64,000 bases of DNA from Bordetella sp. FB-8 (GCF_000382185.1 NZ_KB907784.1:2620633-2684632), one strand, 5' to 3'. Positions 24,372 to 33,491 are shown, counted from the first letter of the stretch. Numbers and translations: made by a program. The notes: generated by a model not told the origin, from the letters alone.

Positions 24372-25634
24372 CTAGCCGGGTCCGCGCGCCGCCTGCATCG
24401 AGCAAGTGCCGGAAGCGGCGTCGTCGGACACGAGTTGCGCCACCGCCTCGGCGGTCGCCGCCGAGAGCGTCCAGCCCAGGTGTCCATGCCCCGTGTTGTA
24501 GAAGACATGGCGGCGCCGGCCGCGGCCGACTCTGGGCACCATGTCCGGCAGCATTGGCCGCAGTCCCGCCCAAGGCACGACGCGCGAGGTCGATATGCCC
24601 GGGAAGTGGCTGCGCGCCCAGCGCACCAGCGGTTCGATGCGGTCGGCGCGGATATCGCGATTTTCCCCGTTCAATTCCGCGGTGCCGGCGATGCGGAACC
24701 GTTCCGCTCCGAGGCGGCTGGTGACGATCTTGGCCTTGTCATCGAGCAGGCTGACCCAGGGCGCGGCGGCCCGGCTTTGTGCATCGTCCAGATGCACGGT
24801 GATCGAATAGCCCTTGACCGGGTAAACATTAACCTGATCGCCGACCTGCGCGGCGAGCGCGCGGCTGCCGACGCCTGCGCAGACGACCAGGCGATCGAAG
24901 GTCGACGTCTCCGGCAGCGCGTCGCATTGTGCCGTGACGGCGATTTTTTCGTCGGTCGTCTGCCGCACGCAGATGACGGGTGCGTCGTAGCGCAATTCGA
25001 CGCCCAGGCGTTCACAGGCCTGGGCCAGGCCCTGCGTGAATTTATGGATATCGCCGGTCGAATCGGATTCGGTGAAGAAGCCGCCGTAGAACCGCCCATG
25101 TAAAGTGGGTTCGATGGCGCGGATCTCGTCTGGGGTTACCGGGCGGCGTTCGAGTCCGCCTTCGCGCAGCAAGGTATTGACCTTCGTCGCGGCCTCGAAC
25201 TCGTGTCGCGTTGCATAGAAATGCAGGATGCCGCGCTGTTCGTGATCGAAGGCGATGCCCTCGCGCTGCGCGATCGAGAACAGATGCTCGCGCGCGGCAA
25301 TGGCCAGGCGGACTGTGTCGATCGTATTGCGGCGATAGTTCGGAATCTGGCACAGGAATTGGCCGATCCAGCTGTATTTGTGCCAACTGGGGCGAGGATT
25401 CAGCAGGAGCGGGGCTGAGCGCGTGAACATCCAGCGCAGGCCCTTGAATACGGTCGCGCGGCTGTTCCAGACTTCGGCGTTGCTCGCCGACAGCTGTCCG
25501 CCGTTCGCAAACGACGTTTCCATCGCCGCATATCGATGGCGTTCTAGGACGGTGACATGGTGCCCGCGCCGGGCGAGGGCGTAGGCGGTTGTGACGCCGG
25601 TGATACCGGCGCCGATGACGGCAATTCGCGACAT
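24372..25634 (-). CDS. dadA: FAD-dependent D-amino acid dehydrogenase (DadA family), riboswitch-controlled
   Basis: A 420-residue DAO-fold flavoenzyme. The FAD-binding GAGITGVTTAYALARRGHHV is at the N-terminus, ETSFANGGQLSASNAEVWN is a DadA signature, and the C-terminal HVFYNTGHGHLGWTLS closes the FAD site. DadA enzymes deaminate D-amino acids to keto acids, passing electrons to the quinone pool. The leader carries a tandem glycine riboswitch, so glycine (or a related small amino acid) is probably the inducing cue and possibly a substrate. No gcv genes are adjacent. ATG 25634 matches the conserved MSRIAVIGAGITG start. Confidence 0.9.
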   Translation of the reverse strand: MSRIAVIGAGITGVTTAYALARRGHHVTVLERHRYAAMETSFANGGQLSASNAEVWNSRATVFKGLRWMFTRSAPLLLNPRPSWHKYSWIGQFLCQIPNYRRNTIDTVRLAIAAREHLFSIAQREGIAFDHEQRGILHFYATRHEFEAATKVNTLLREGGLERRPVTPDEIRAIEPTLHGRFYGGFFTESDSTGDIHKFTQGLAQACERLGVELRYDAPVICVRQTTDEKIAVTAQCDALPETSTFDRLVVCAGVGSRALAAQVGDQVNVYPVKGYSITVHLDDAQSRAAAPWVSLLDDKAKIVTSRLGAERFRIAGTAELNGENRDIRADRIEPLVRWARSHFPGISTSRVVPWAGLRPMLPDMVPRVGRGRRRHVFYNTGHGHLGWTLSAATAEAVAQLVSDDAASGTCSMQAARGPG

Positions 25635-25688
25635 GGCATGATCCAGAGTAGGTTGAGGTCGCCGGCGGATGTACGCCGGCATCGCTAC

Positions 25689-25868
25689 CCCATCTGTCCA
25701 TGTACCTGAGAGTTTCGCCCGGCGCTTGCCGCACGGGCTCCCCTTCGGTGGACGCTGCCTTAACGGGCGCGCCGCTCTCCAGATGTTCCCGCTGCGAGGT
25801 CCTTTTGCCTGAGAGTTTCCGGGGTGGTTGCTCCGTCGGCGCCGCCCGGGCCGGGCGATCTCTTCCAA
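25689..25868 (-). promoter_or_regulatory. Tandem glycine riboswitch in the dadA leader
   Basis: On the minus strand two glycine aptamers run in series. The 5' one (25868 to about 25800) ends in the hallmark GAAACTCTCAGGCAAAAGGAC. The 3' one (25786-25689) contains CTGGAGAG, CCACCGAAGGGG and GAAACTCTCAGGTACATGG, and its P1 helix closes by CATCTG/CAGATG. A short hairpin, GCCGGCG/CGCCGGC (25661-25680), follows before the dadA start and may be part of the expression platform. It has no T-run, so control may be translational. These aptamers usually switch genes on with glycine. Confidence 0.93.
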
Positions 25869-25944
25869 GTAGCGTGCAAGAACGCGCTTAGCTTAGCAAT
25901 ACGCGATCGAGGCCACAAGCTGTGTCGCCGAATAACGGGCCGGG

Positions 25945-26412
25945 TCACCCAGACAGCTTCGCCACCAGGCTTTCCAGCTCACTGGGAAGCCGGTAGCTCC
26001 ATAGCCCGGCCTTCTTGCCCAGTAAGGAGACCTTGCCTTGCGTTTCGGGGAACAGGGTCGAATTTTTTTTGAGCCAGCCCTGATATACCTGCTCGACCGC
26101 GGTCAGACATTGCTGCGGAGACATGCTGCCCTGCCGTTCCATGGTATTGAGTGCCAGGTCGATGTCCGCGCGCAGTGCCGCGACCGCGGCGCGCTTTTCC
26201 TGGTATTGATCTTCCGGCTTGTGCTTGCCAGGGGGCGTAACCCTGTTGCCAGGGGGCGCAACCATGTTGCCGGAGGGTTCTGCGACGATGTTGGGGATCG
26301 GGTTTTCTTTTTGCTCTTTCTTGAGCGCAATGATGATCAGCGCTGCCACGGTCAGAGCGGCCAGAAACAGGAACAGCACAACATACAGCAAAAAAAAATC
26401 TGAGGGCTCCAT
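25945..26412 (-). CDS. Small membrane-anchored protein of unknown function
   Basis: 155 residues with a single N-terminal transmembrane segment (about residues 7-29, FFLLYVVLFLFLAALTVAAL), then a charged linker, a Pro/Gly repeat region (APPGNRVTPPGKHKPE) and a soluble helical C-terminal part with PQQCLTAVEQVYQGWLKKN. I recognise no family. The repeat is encoded by a 21-bp tandem repeat. An A9 tract (T9 in the opposite sense) at 26390-26398 lies five codons after the start. It stands alone between the riboswitch and a convergent-spaced gene desert. Confidence 0.65.
   Translation of the reverse strand: MEPSDFFLLYVVLFLFLAALTVAALIIIALKKEQKENPIPNIVAEPSGNMVAPPGNRVTPPGKHKPEDQYQEKRAAVAALRADIDLALNTMERQGSMSPQQCLTAVEQVYQGWLKKNSTLFPETQGKVSLLGKKAGLWSYRLPSELESLVAKLSG
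26225..26266 (-). repeat. 21-bp in-frame tandem repeat in the small membrane protein
   Basis: Two units, 26225-26245 and 26246-26266, differ at two bases; a degraded third follows. They encode the repeated VAPPGN/VTPPGK linker segment. Confidence 0.88.
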
Positions 26413-26605
26413 CTTTCACCGTGCTTTTTGGGGCTACCGCATACGTAATCTGGCGGGCACTATACAACGTGAAAATATCGTCATGAACCCGGGTCATTAC
26501 TAAAACTCACTGATTTTCAGGTCTTGTTTATACCGCGGTATGCGCTCGGGTCGGTTCTGCAGAGGGTGGGGCGGCGGGCAAGCGCACCGCATCGCAGTCA
26601 ACGCA

Positions 26606-27745
26606 TCATGTGGCGACAGCGCGTTTGAATGGCGCATGCATGTCGAGCTCGCACAGATAGTTCTGTATGGCTGCGGTTTCACGGTGCAGGAAGTCCTCTA
26701 TCGCATCGGCAAAGCGCGGATCGGCAATCCAATGCGCCGACCAGGTGGGTGTGGGCAGCAGGCCGCGGGCGATCTTGTGCTCGCCCTGCGCGCCGCCTTC
26801 GAAGCGCGCCAGCTGGTTGGCGATGCAGTACTCGACGGCCTGCATATAGCAGGTCTCGAAATGCAGGCCAGGAACAAAGACCGTGCTGCCCCAATAGCGG
26901 CCATAAAGCGCGTCCCCGCCTTGCAGATTCAGCGCCGAGGCCACGGGCGCGTCGTCCTTTACCGCCAGGACGAGCACCATGGTATCGGGCATCTGTTCGT
27001 GCAGTCGCTGGAAGAACGCGGCGTTCAGATAGGGGGGGTTGCCATGCTCGTAATAAGTGCGGCAGTAGCAGTCATAGAAGAAATCTAGCGCAGCCGCATC
27101 GATATCCCGGCCGCGCAACCAGCGATAGCGGATGCCGGCCTGCGCCACTTTCTTGCGGTCCTGCCTGATTTTCTTGCGCTTGTCGTGATTCAAGGCGGCA
27201 AGAAAGTCGTCCATGCCCGAATAGCCCGCGTTGCGCCAATGAAACTGCACGCCTTCACGCAGCAGATAACCGGCCTCGCGCAGGGCCGCCATATCTTGGT
27301 CGCGAGGAAAGAGTAGATGCAGGGACGAGAGTCCGAGCTGGCGCGCCATATCAATCAGGCCGCGAGCCAGGGCGAGGCGATCGTCGTGGTTGCAGGCGAG
27401 TAGCCGAGCGCCGGTCACGGGAGTGAAGGGCACGGCCGACAGCAACTTGGGATAGTAGGTCAACCCATGGCGCGCATAGGCCTCGGCCCAGGCGTAGTCG
27501 AATACGTACTCGCCGCGCGAATGGGTCTTGAGATAGAGCGGCACGGCGCCAGCCAGCGTGCCGCTTCGCCGCAGCGCCAGAAAGTAGGGCGTCCAGCCGG
27601 TGTCCGGCGCGGCGCAGCCCGTTTCGTGCAGGGCGGACAGGAATTCGTGCCGCACGAAAGGCTGGTCGCCCGCCAATGCGTTCCATTGCGAGGGCTCGAA
27701 GGCTTGCAGCGATGTTTCCAGATGGAACGAATCCGAGAGTGGCAT
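26606..27745 (-). CDS. DUF482/COG3146 GNAT-like protein
   Basis: A 379-residue member of the COG3146 (peptidogalycan biosynthesis/recognition) family with a GNAT/FemAB-like fold. Characteristic stretches are VRHEFLSALHETGCAAPDTG, FDYAWAEAYARHGLTYYPKL, KRKKIRQDRKKV and PTPTWSAHWIADPRFADAI. Function has not been settled for the family; aminoacyl or acyl transfer to cell-wall or small-molecule targets is the usual guess. ATG 27745 is selected; GTG 27781 would add 12 residues. It is divergent from the DUF455 gene. Confidence 0.85.
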   Translation of the reverse strand: MPLSDSFHLETSLQAFEPSQWNALAGDQPFVRHEFLSALHETGCAAPDTGWTPYFLALRRSGTLAGAVPLYLKTHSRGEYVFDYAWAEAYARHGLTYYPKLLSAVPFTPVTGARLLACNHDDRLALARGLIDMARQLGLSSLHLLFPRDQDMAALREAGYLLREGVQFHWRNAGYSGMDDFLAALNHDKRKKIRQDRKKVAQAGIRYRWLRGRDIDAAALDFFYDCYCRTYYEHGNPPYLNAAFFQRLHEQMPDTMVLVLAVKDDAPVASALNLQGGDALYGRYWGSTVFVPGLHFETCYMQAVEYCIANQLARFEGGAQGEHKIARGLLPTPTWSAHWIADPRFADAIEDFLHRETAAIQNYLCELDMHAPFKRAVAT

Positions 27746-27888
27746 GCGGCAATGATAAAGGAGGCTTTGCGCTGCGCCCACGTCTGGCTGCCGCCCGACC
27801 TGGCGTTTTACGTTTGAGCGATCCGGCGATCCGGCGTCCGAAAGGAGGGGATGCTAAATTGCGGATATCGATTTTTTTCTCGGTTTTT

Positions 27889-28680
27889 ATGCGTTCCCTT
27901 TGCCCCGGCCCGGACCTGCGTGAGCAGGCGCTGCGGGCCCTGCAGGTCCAGGACTGGCCCGACAAGCTGGCGGCGGTGGCCGCCATCGATGACGCCGCGT
28001 TCGTCGATCCTTGCGCGCTGCTGGCGGAACCGGCAGGCCTGCCTGGCCGCCCGGTCCGGCCCGAGCTGGTGTTGCCCGAGCAACTGGCGCCGCGTCCGGT
28101 TCACACGCCCGAAGGCCGGGCCGCCATGCTGCACGCCTTGGCGCACATCGAGTTCAACGCCATCAACCTGGCGCTGGATGCCATCTGGCGCTTTGACGGC
28201 CAGCCCGAGGCGTATTACCGCGACTGGCTGCGCGTGGCGCGCGAAGAGGCCCATCACTTCGACCTGCTCAACCGGCACCTGGCCACGCTGGGCCACGCCT
28301 ACGGCGACTTTCCAGCGCATAACGGTCTGTGGGAAATGGCCGAAAAAACGCGCGGCGACCTACTGGCCCGCCTGGCCCTGGTGCCGCGCACGCTGGAAGC
28401 GCGCGGCCTGGATGCCTCGCCGCCGATACGGCGCAAACTGGCTGGCGCGGGCGACATGAAGGCAGCCGCCATACTCGACATCATTCTGAGAGACGAGATA
28501 GGGCATGTGGCAATAGGCAATCATTGGTACCGGCATGCGTGCGACCGGCGCGGCCTCGATCCCATCGCCGCGTATGCCGAATTGGCGCAACGCCATGGCG
28601 CCCCCAAATTGCGCGGCCCGTTCAACCTGGAGGCGCGCCGCGCCGCAGGCTTTAGCGAAGCGGAACTGCAGGCGCTCTAG
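27889..28680 (+). CDS. DUF455 ferritin-like protein
   Basis: About 263 residues of the COG2833/DUF455 family, a ferritin-like four-helix protein. Carboxylate and histidine motifs suitable for a di-iron site are HIEFNAINLALDA, REEAHHFDLLNRHL and RDEIGHVAIGNHW. Homologues are often annotated as tRNA-hydroxylase-like or rhamnosyl-family proteins; the reaction here is unknown. The start is uncertain: ATG 27889, or TTG 27859, which has the much better ribosome site AAGGAGGGG at 27842-27850. Divergent from the COG3146 gene, an association that recurs in beta-proteobacteria as I recall. Confidence 0.85.
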   Translation: MRSLCPGPDLREQALRALQVQDWPDKLAAVAAIDDAAFVDPCALLAEPAGLPGRPVRPELVLPEQLAPRPVHTPEGRAAMLHALAHIEFNAINLALDAIWRFDGQPEAYYRDWLRVAREEAHHFDLLNRHLATLGHAYGDFPAHNGLWEMAEKTRGDLLARLALVPRTLEARGLDASPPIRRKLAGAGDMKAAAILDIILRDEIGHVAIGNHWYRHACDRRGLDPIAAYAELAQRHGAPKLRGPFNLEARRAAGFSEAELQAL

Positions 28681-28722
28681 TCAAAACCAGCAAGAGGCCA
28701 TTCGGGCGCTAGAATCGGTCGC

Positions 28723-30006
28723 ATGATGCTTCGATCCCTTACCCCTGTACTCATACTGACTTTCGCGGCAAGCCTGTATTGCGCCACGGCCGGCGCACAA
28801 GAACCCTTCCCGGCGCAGGACCCCGGCGCCTTTCGCAACTGCCTGGCCGCGCTCAAGCCCGAGGCGCTCAAGCGCGGCGTATCGGCATCGACCTACGACA
28901 CCCAGACAGCGCGGCTCTCACCCGATATGACGGTATTGCCGCTTCTGGACGCACAGCCCGAATTCGTACAACCCGTATGGGACTACATGGCGGGCCTGGT
29001 GGACCAGGAGCGCGTGAATGACGGCCTTGCCGCCATGGCGAAGTGGCGCGCCGAACTCGACCGCGTCCAGGCGCAATTCGGCGTGGATGCGGCTGTCGTT
29101 GCCGCGGTATGGGGTATTGAAAGCAACTACGGCCAGATCCAGGGCGGCAGGCCCTTGCTTGTTTCGCTGTCTACCCTGTCGTGCTTCGGCCGTCGGCAGG
29201 GCTACTTCCGCGGCGAATTTCTGGATGCGCTCAAAATCGTGCAGGACGACGGCATCGCGCCCGAAAAACTAGTCGGCTCATGGGCTGGCGCCTTCGGCCA
29301 AACGCAGTTTATGCCTTCGACCTATCTGCGCCTGGCGGTCGATTTCAACGGCACTGGCCGCCCCGATCTAATCGACAGTGTGCCCGATGCCCTGGCCTCG
29401 ACGGCCAATTACCTCAGGAAAGCAGGCTGGCAGCCCGGCCTGCCCTGGGGCTTTGAGGTGATCCTGCCGGGGGGTATGAGTACAGCCAGCGCAGGACGCC
29501 GCAACAAGCGTCCCGTGTCGTACTGGACGGCGCGCGGCGTCAAGCGGGCCGACGGCCAGCCTCTGCCGGCGGGCGATCCCATGGCAGGCCTGCTGCTGCC
29601 GGCCGGCCCCCAGGGGCCGGCGTTCCTGGTGACGCGTAATTTCGATGCCATCTATTCCTACAATGCGTCCGAAAACTACGCGCTGGCCATTGCGCACCTG
29701 TCCGATCGTCTGAAGGGCGGCGGCTCCTTCGTCGTTCCCTGGCCGACGGACGACCCAGGCCTGTCGCGCATCGAGCGGCGCGAACTCCAGACCCTGCTGA
29801 TACAGCAGGGCTACGATATTGGCCAGCCTGACGGCATCATTGGCACGCGCACGCACCAGGCGCTGCAGACCGTGCAGCAGCAGTTGGGCCTGCCGGCCGA
29901 TGGCCGCGCCGGCCTGAAGACACTGCAGGCCTTGCGAGCCATGCCGGCGAAAGCGCCGGCGTATTCTCCCGCACTCCCGTCCGGGGCCGTGCCGTCCTCG
30001 AATTGA
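28723..30006 (+). CDS. Lytic murein transglycosylase, MltB family with peptidoglycan-binding domain
   Basis: A 427-residue periplasmic enzyme that cleaves MurNAc-GlcNAc bonds with 1,6-anhydro product. It has a signal peptide (residues 1 to about 25, ATAGAQ), an SLT_2/MltB domain (about 35-330) with the catalytic Glu133 in WGIESNYGQIQGG and GAFGQTQFMPSTY, and a C-terminal PG_binding_1 domain (GYDIGQPDGIIGTRTHQALQ). No lipobox is visible, so it is soluble or loosely attached. A strong terminator follows. Confidence 0.93.
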   Translation: MMLRSLTPVLILTFAASLYCATAGAQEPFPAQDPGAFRNCLAALKPEALKRGVSASTYDTQTARLSPDMTVLPLLDAQPEFVQPVWDYMAGLVDQERVNDGLAAMAKWRAELDRVQAQFGVDAAVVAAVWGIESNYGQIQGGRPLLVSLSTLSCFGRRQGYFRGEFLDALKIVQDDGIAPEKLVGSWAGAFGQTQFMPSTYLRLAVDFNGTGRPDLIDSVPDALASTANYLRKAGWQPGLPWGFEVILPGGMSTASAGRRNKRPVSYWTARGVKRADGQPLPAGDPMAGLLLPAGPQGPAFLVTRNFDAIYSYNASENYALAIAHLSDRLKGGGSFVVPWPTDDPGLSRIERRELQTLLIQQGYDIGQPDGIIGTRTHQALQTVQQQLGLPADGRAGLKTLQALRAMPAKAPAYSPALPSGAVPSSN

Positions 30007-30073
30007 CGCTGCCCCGCGCCTGGCCATCCGGCATGACACGCCGAGCGACCTGATCGAATAAGTCGTACCGCAC

Positions 30074-30106
30074 GCACCGCGCCTCGCATAAGGCGCGGTG
30101 CGCTTT
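30074..30106 (+). terminator. Rho-independent terminator after the transglycosylase gene
   Basis: GCACCGCGCCT (30074-30084), loop CGCATA, AGGCGCGGTGC (30091-30101), then GCTTTT. A perfect 11-bp stem. Confidence 0.88.
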
Positions 30107-30162
30107 TGCGCCGCCTATCTACCGGATTCGAATTTATTGCTGTATATTTCCCCAAAATAGTA

Positions 30163-30181
30163 AATAAAAATCATTCGTATT
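30163..30181 (+). promoter_or_regulatory. Candidate Fur box upstream of the TonB-dependent receptor
   Basis: AATAAAAAT-C-ATTCGTATT is a 9-1-9 palindrome pairing at 7 of 9 positions, in an AT-rich promoter 35 bp before the receptor start. It resembles the ftrA site. Iron repression is the likely regulation. Confidence 0.65.
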
Positions 30182-30215
30182 TCTATTAACAAATCTGCCG
30201 GGGATCAAAGGCAGG

Positions 30216-32582
30216 ATGGACCAACCGCCGCTACACACCATGACTACTTCCTTGCTGTTCAAGAAAGGCGCAATCGCTACGCTTCTTGCGTTCCCTTATG
30301 GGTTTTTTTGCGCAATGCCTGCGGTGGCGCAGGTGACTTCCTCGACCTCGACAGGCGCTTTCGCGTCGCAGGCCGGCCCCACTGCGCTTGAAGCCGGCGC
30401 GGGGGGCGATGCCGCGGCGACTTTGCCTGCCGTGCAGGTCAATGCGTCGGCCATCTCCGAGCTGCAGACGCGGTCGCTGCCATCGTACAAGTTCACGGCG
30501 CCGCTGATCGACACGCCGCGCTCGATCACCGTGATTCCCCAGGAGATAATCAAGGAAAAGAACGCTTCCACCTTCGAGGAAGCATTGCGCACGGTGCCTG
30601 GCGTCACTTTTATGGGCGGCGACGCGGCGGCCAATCCTTCCGCGGACCGGCCGGTGCTGCGCGGCTTTGAATCGCGCAATTCGATCTTCGTGGATGGCAT
30701 GCGCGATTCGGGCGTGCAGAACCGCGAGACTTTCGATGTCCAGAGCGTCAGCGTCATCAAAGGCCCGGATTCGGTCTATGCGGGGCGTGGCGCGGTAGGC
30801 GGCAGCATCGACATCGAAACCAAGGCGCCGCGGGCCGATAACTTCTTCAACAGCAGCGTGGGGCTGGGCACCGACAGCTATCGGCGCTCGACCATCGACT
30901 GGAACCAGATGCTGGACCAGAGCAGCGCGTTTCGCCTGAACCTGATGGGGCATGACGCCGATCAGGCGGGCCGCACGGACATCTATAGCAAGCGCTGGGG
31001 CGTGGCGCCCTCGATTGCGTTCGGCCTGAACAGGCCCACCACGGTCACGTTCAGCTTCTACCACATGAACAACGACGATATGCCGGATTTCAGTGTGCCG
31101 TTCGGGCTCAATGGCGGCACGCCGATCGCGACCAACCGCAGTCAGTTCTACGGTCTGAACACGCGCGACTATCGGCACGGTCAGTCCGACACGGGCCAGA
31201 TGAAGGTCGAGCATCGTTTCAACGACGACTGGAAGGTCAGAAACACGACTGTGTATGGCCGCTCGACGCTTGACTACATCGCCACCAATCCGCAGCTCAT
31301 CAGTTCCGGGCCGTATGCAGGCATGCTTGCCTTGCAGGCCAAGAGCGGCAAATACGCGACCAACAGCCTGGCCAACCAGACCGAGCTGAGCGGCAAGTTC
31401 GATTTCGCCGGCATGCGCCACACCGTGACGACAGGCCTGGAGTTCAGCCACGAGCGCGACGTCTATTCGGGCTACTTGGTGAGCGATTCGACGGGAGTCA
31501 ATATGCGCTTGAACGGCTCGCGGGGCTTCGCAACCTGTGCGGTCATCGACAACTGCACCCCTGTCGGAAGCTGGAATCCGGACAATCCGTGGACGGGAAG
31601 CGTCCTGCTCAACGGCGATATGAACTTTCCAGGGCCCGCGACGTACACGACCACGAATATCGCCTCGGCGTATTTGTTCGACAGCATGAAGATTTCCGAG
31701 CATTGGCTCTTTAACTCGGGCGTACGCCTGGACAACTACCGGGTGCGTGCGCAGCAGGACCCATATGTGTCCGCGCCGTCGAACGTATCGATTCCCGCCG
31801 CTAATCTTGGCAACAATTCGACTCTGTTGAGCTACCAAGTCGGACCGGTGTTCAAACCTGTTCCGGCGTTGAGCCTCTATGCTTCCTATGGCACCTCGTC
31901 GAATCCGCCGGGCGCGAACTCGGGCCTGGGCGGTGCCAGCCAAAGCGGTAGCAACAATCAGCTGACGACTGCCACCCAGAATCTTTCTCCAGAGCGTTCG
32001 CGCAATATCGAAATCGGTGCGAAGTGGGACGCGATCGACAGGCGCCTTTCGCTCACGACGGCGCTGTTTCAGACTGAGCGGACCAACGCGATCGTGAGCG
32101 ACGGCCTGGGCGCTTATGTCAACGCGGGTTCGCAGCGGGTGCGGGGTTTTGAGTTCGGCTTTGCCGGTAGTCCGACCAAAAAGTGGAAGGTGTTCGGCGG
32201 CTATTCCTATCTCAATGCGATCACGACCAGCGGGGGGCCTTCCCTGGCGGGTGCCGGCCTTGCCGGCACGCCCATGACCTTGGTTCCCAAGCACAGTTTC
32301 ACGCTTTGGACGAGTTACGACATATTGCCCAAGGTCAATGTCGGCGCGGGCGTGACACTATCGAGCCTGGTCTATGCATCGGTCACGACAGCCAAGCGCA
32401 CCTGGACGCCGGGCTACGCGAAATTCGATGCAGCGGTGACATGGCGTGCGGCCCGGAACATGGATCTGCAGCTGAACATCAACAATATCTTCGACAAACC
32501 GTATTACCAGGCCGCTTATCCCAACAACGCGACCTGGGCGCCGGGCCGTTCCGCCGTGTTGACGATGAGTTTGTCCATGTGA
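30216..32582 (+). CDS. TonB-dependent siderophore receptor (catecholate type)
   Basis: A 788-residue outer-membrane receptor. A signal peptide (to about residue 39, CAMPAVAQ) is followed by the TonB box area, a plug domain (SITVIPQEIIKEKNASTFEE, RPVLRGFESRNSIFVDGMRD, VIKGPDSVYAGRGAVGG) and a 22-strand barrel ending NIFDKPYYQAAYPNN with the terminal aromatic-poor SLSM. It resembles Fiu/BfrD-like catecholate receptors; the ligand cannot be fixed by sequence. No N-terminal signalling domain is present, so it is not an ECF-type transducer. ATG 30240 is an alternative start. Monocistronic behind a Fur box. Confidence 0.92.
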   Translation: MDQPPLHTMTTSLLFKKGAIATLLAFPYGFFCAMPAVAQVTSSTSTGAFASQAGPTALEAGAGGDAAATLPAVQVNASAISELQTRSLPSYKFTAPLIDTPRSITVIPQEIIKEKNASTFEEALRTVPGVTFMGGDAAANPSADRPVLRGFESRNSIFVDGMRDSGVQNRETFDVQSVSVIKGPDSVYAGRGAVGGSIDIETKAPRADNFFNSSVGLGTDSYRRSTIDWNQMLDQSSAFRLNLMGHDADQAGRTDIYSKRWGVAPSIAFGLNRPTTVTFSFYHMNNDDMPDFSVPFGLNGGTPIATNRSQFYGLNTRDYRHGQSDTGQMKVEHRFNDDWKVRNTTVYGRSTLDYIATNPQLISSGPYAGMLALQAKSGKYATNSLANQTELSGKFDFAGMRHTVTTGLEFSHERDVYSGYLVSDSTGVNMRLNGSRGFATCAVIDNCTPVGSWNPDNPWTGSVLLNGDMNFPGPATYTTTNIASAYLFDSMKISEHWLFNSGVRLDNYRVRAQQDPYVSAPSNVSIPAANLGNNSTLLSYQVGPVFKPVPALSLYASYGTSSNPPGANSGLGGASQSGSNNQLTTATQNLSPERSRNIEIGAKWDAIDRRLSLTTALFQTERTNAIVSDGLGAYVNAGSQRVRGFEFGFAGSPTKKWKVFGGYSYLNAITTSGGPSLAGAGLAGTPMTLVPKHSFTLWTSYDILPKVNVGAGVTLSSLVYASVTTAKRTWTPGYAKFDAAVTWRAARNMDLQLNINNIFDKPYYQAAYPNNATWAPGRSAVLTMSLSM

Positions 32583-32636
32583 GCCTCAAGCCCAGGGGGC
32601 CTGTCGATGCGTGGCTCCTTCTAGTGTTGACAGGCG

Positions 32637-33491
32637 CTAACGCAGTATCAAAAGGGGCATCCGCAGCTGTCCGAGTATGGCCGTGGTTGTGCTGCCCAGC
32701 ATCAGATGGCGGATGCGGCCGTGGCCGTAGGCACCCATGACCAGCAGATCGATGCCATGTTCTTCGGCGTAATCGGCCAGCGCCTGCGCGGGTTCGCCGG
32801 GAATCGGCACTGCCTGGACGGCGAACCCCGCGCGCGTCAATTGCACGCGGGTGCGCTCCAGCGCCGCCTGCGCCGCCGCGCAGGTGCGGCCGACCATGAC
32901 CAGGTGCGCCGGCAGGCCGGCCAGCAAAGGGCTGCGGCTGACCATGTCCGCCGTCTTGTCCGCCGTGGGACTGCCGTCGTAGGCCACCATGAAATTGACC
33001 GGTTCCTTGAAGACGGCGCCGGCCACCATGATGGGCCGGTGCAGTCCGCGCACGGCACTCTCCAGCCTATGGTCGGGCAGGAGCCGTGAAGCCTTGACGG
33101 GGTGTTCGTGGTGGCCCAGCACGAGAAGGCGCGCGTCGGCTTCGATATCGAGCAGGACGTCGAGCAGATTGCCCTGACGCTGTTTGGCCGCGATGCGGGT
33201 GGCCCCCAGGCTGCGCGCCCGCTCCAGGGCCATCTGCAGGCATTGCCGGCCCTGCTCCTGCAGCAGGTCCTCGCGTTGGCGCTCCAGGTCCGTCAGATCG
33301 CTGCGCAGGGATTCGTGTGTGCCGAGCCAGACGTTGCCGGTTAATTCCGCAAGCGGAAGATAGTCGGGCGTTTTTTCGGTGACGTGCAGGAAATCCAGGT
33401 CGGCGTCGAGCCGACCGGCTGCCCAGATGGCGTAGTCGCAAATGCCCGGCGTTCGGGTGGCGCCGTCGATGCAGGCGATGACTTGTTTCAT
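32637..33491 (-). CDS. Universal stress protein with two UspA domains
   Basis: A 284-residue tandem Usp protein. The first domain (residues 1-140) starts KQVIACIDGATRTPG; the second (about 150-284) starts FMVAYDGSPTADK and ends with the nucleotide-binding signature GAYGHGRIRHLMLGSTT. Only the second domain keeps the full ATP motif. Such proteins are cytoplasmic and induced by starvation or oxygen limitation. ATG 33491 follows the ribosome site AGGAGG. It is convergent with the TonB receptor and 34 bp downstream of the ModE-like gene, so the two may be co-transcribed. Confidence 0.92.
   Translation of the reverse strand: MKQVIACIDGATRTPGICDYAIWAAGRLDADLDFLHVTEKTPDYLPLAELTGNVWLGTHESLRSDLTDLERQREDLLQEQGRQCLQMALERARSLGATRIAAKQRQGNLLDVLLDIEADARLLVLGHHEHPVKASRLLPDHRLESAVRGLHRPIMVAGAVFKEPVNFMVAYDGSPTADKTADMVSRSPLLAGLPAHLVMVGRTCAAAQAALERTRVQLTRAGFAVQAVPIPGEPAQALADYAEEHGIDLLVMGAYGHGRIRHLMLGSTTTAILGQLRMPLLILR

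Noticed and set aside
25661-25680. GCCGGCG hairpin as a standalone terminator
   Set aside because: No T-run on the dadA strand; it is better read as part of the riboswitch expression platform.
30231-32294. Very long minus-strand open frame (687 codons) opposite the TonB receptor
   Set aside because: It mirrors the GC-biased third positions of the receptor gene and has no domain, signal peptide or ribosome site. The plus-strand protein has clear family motifs throughout.
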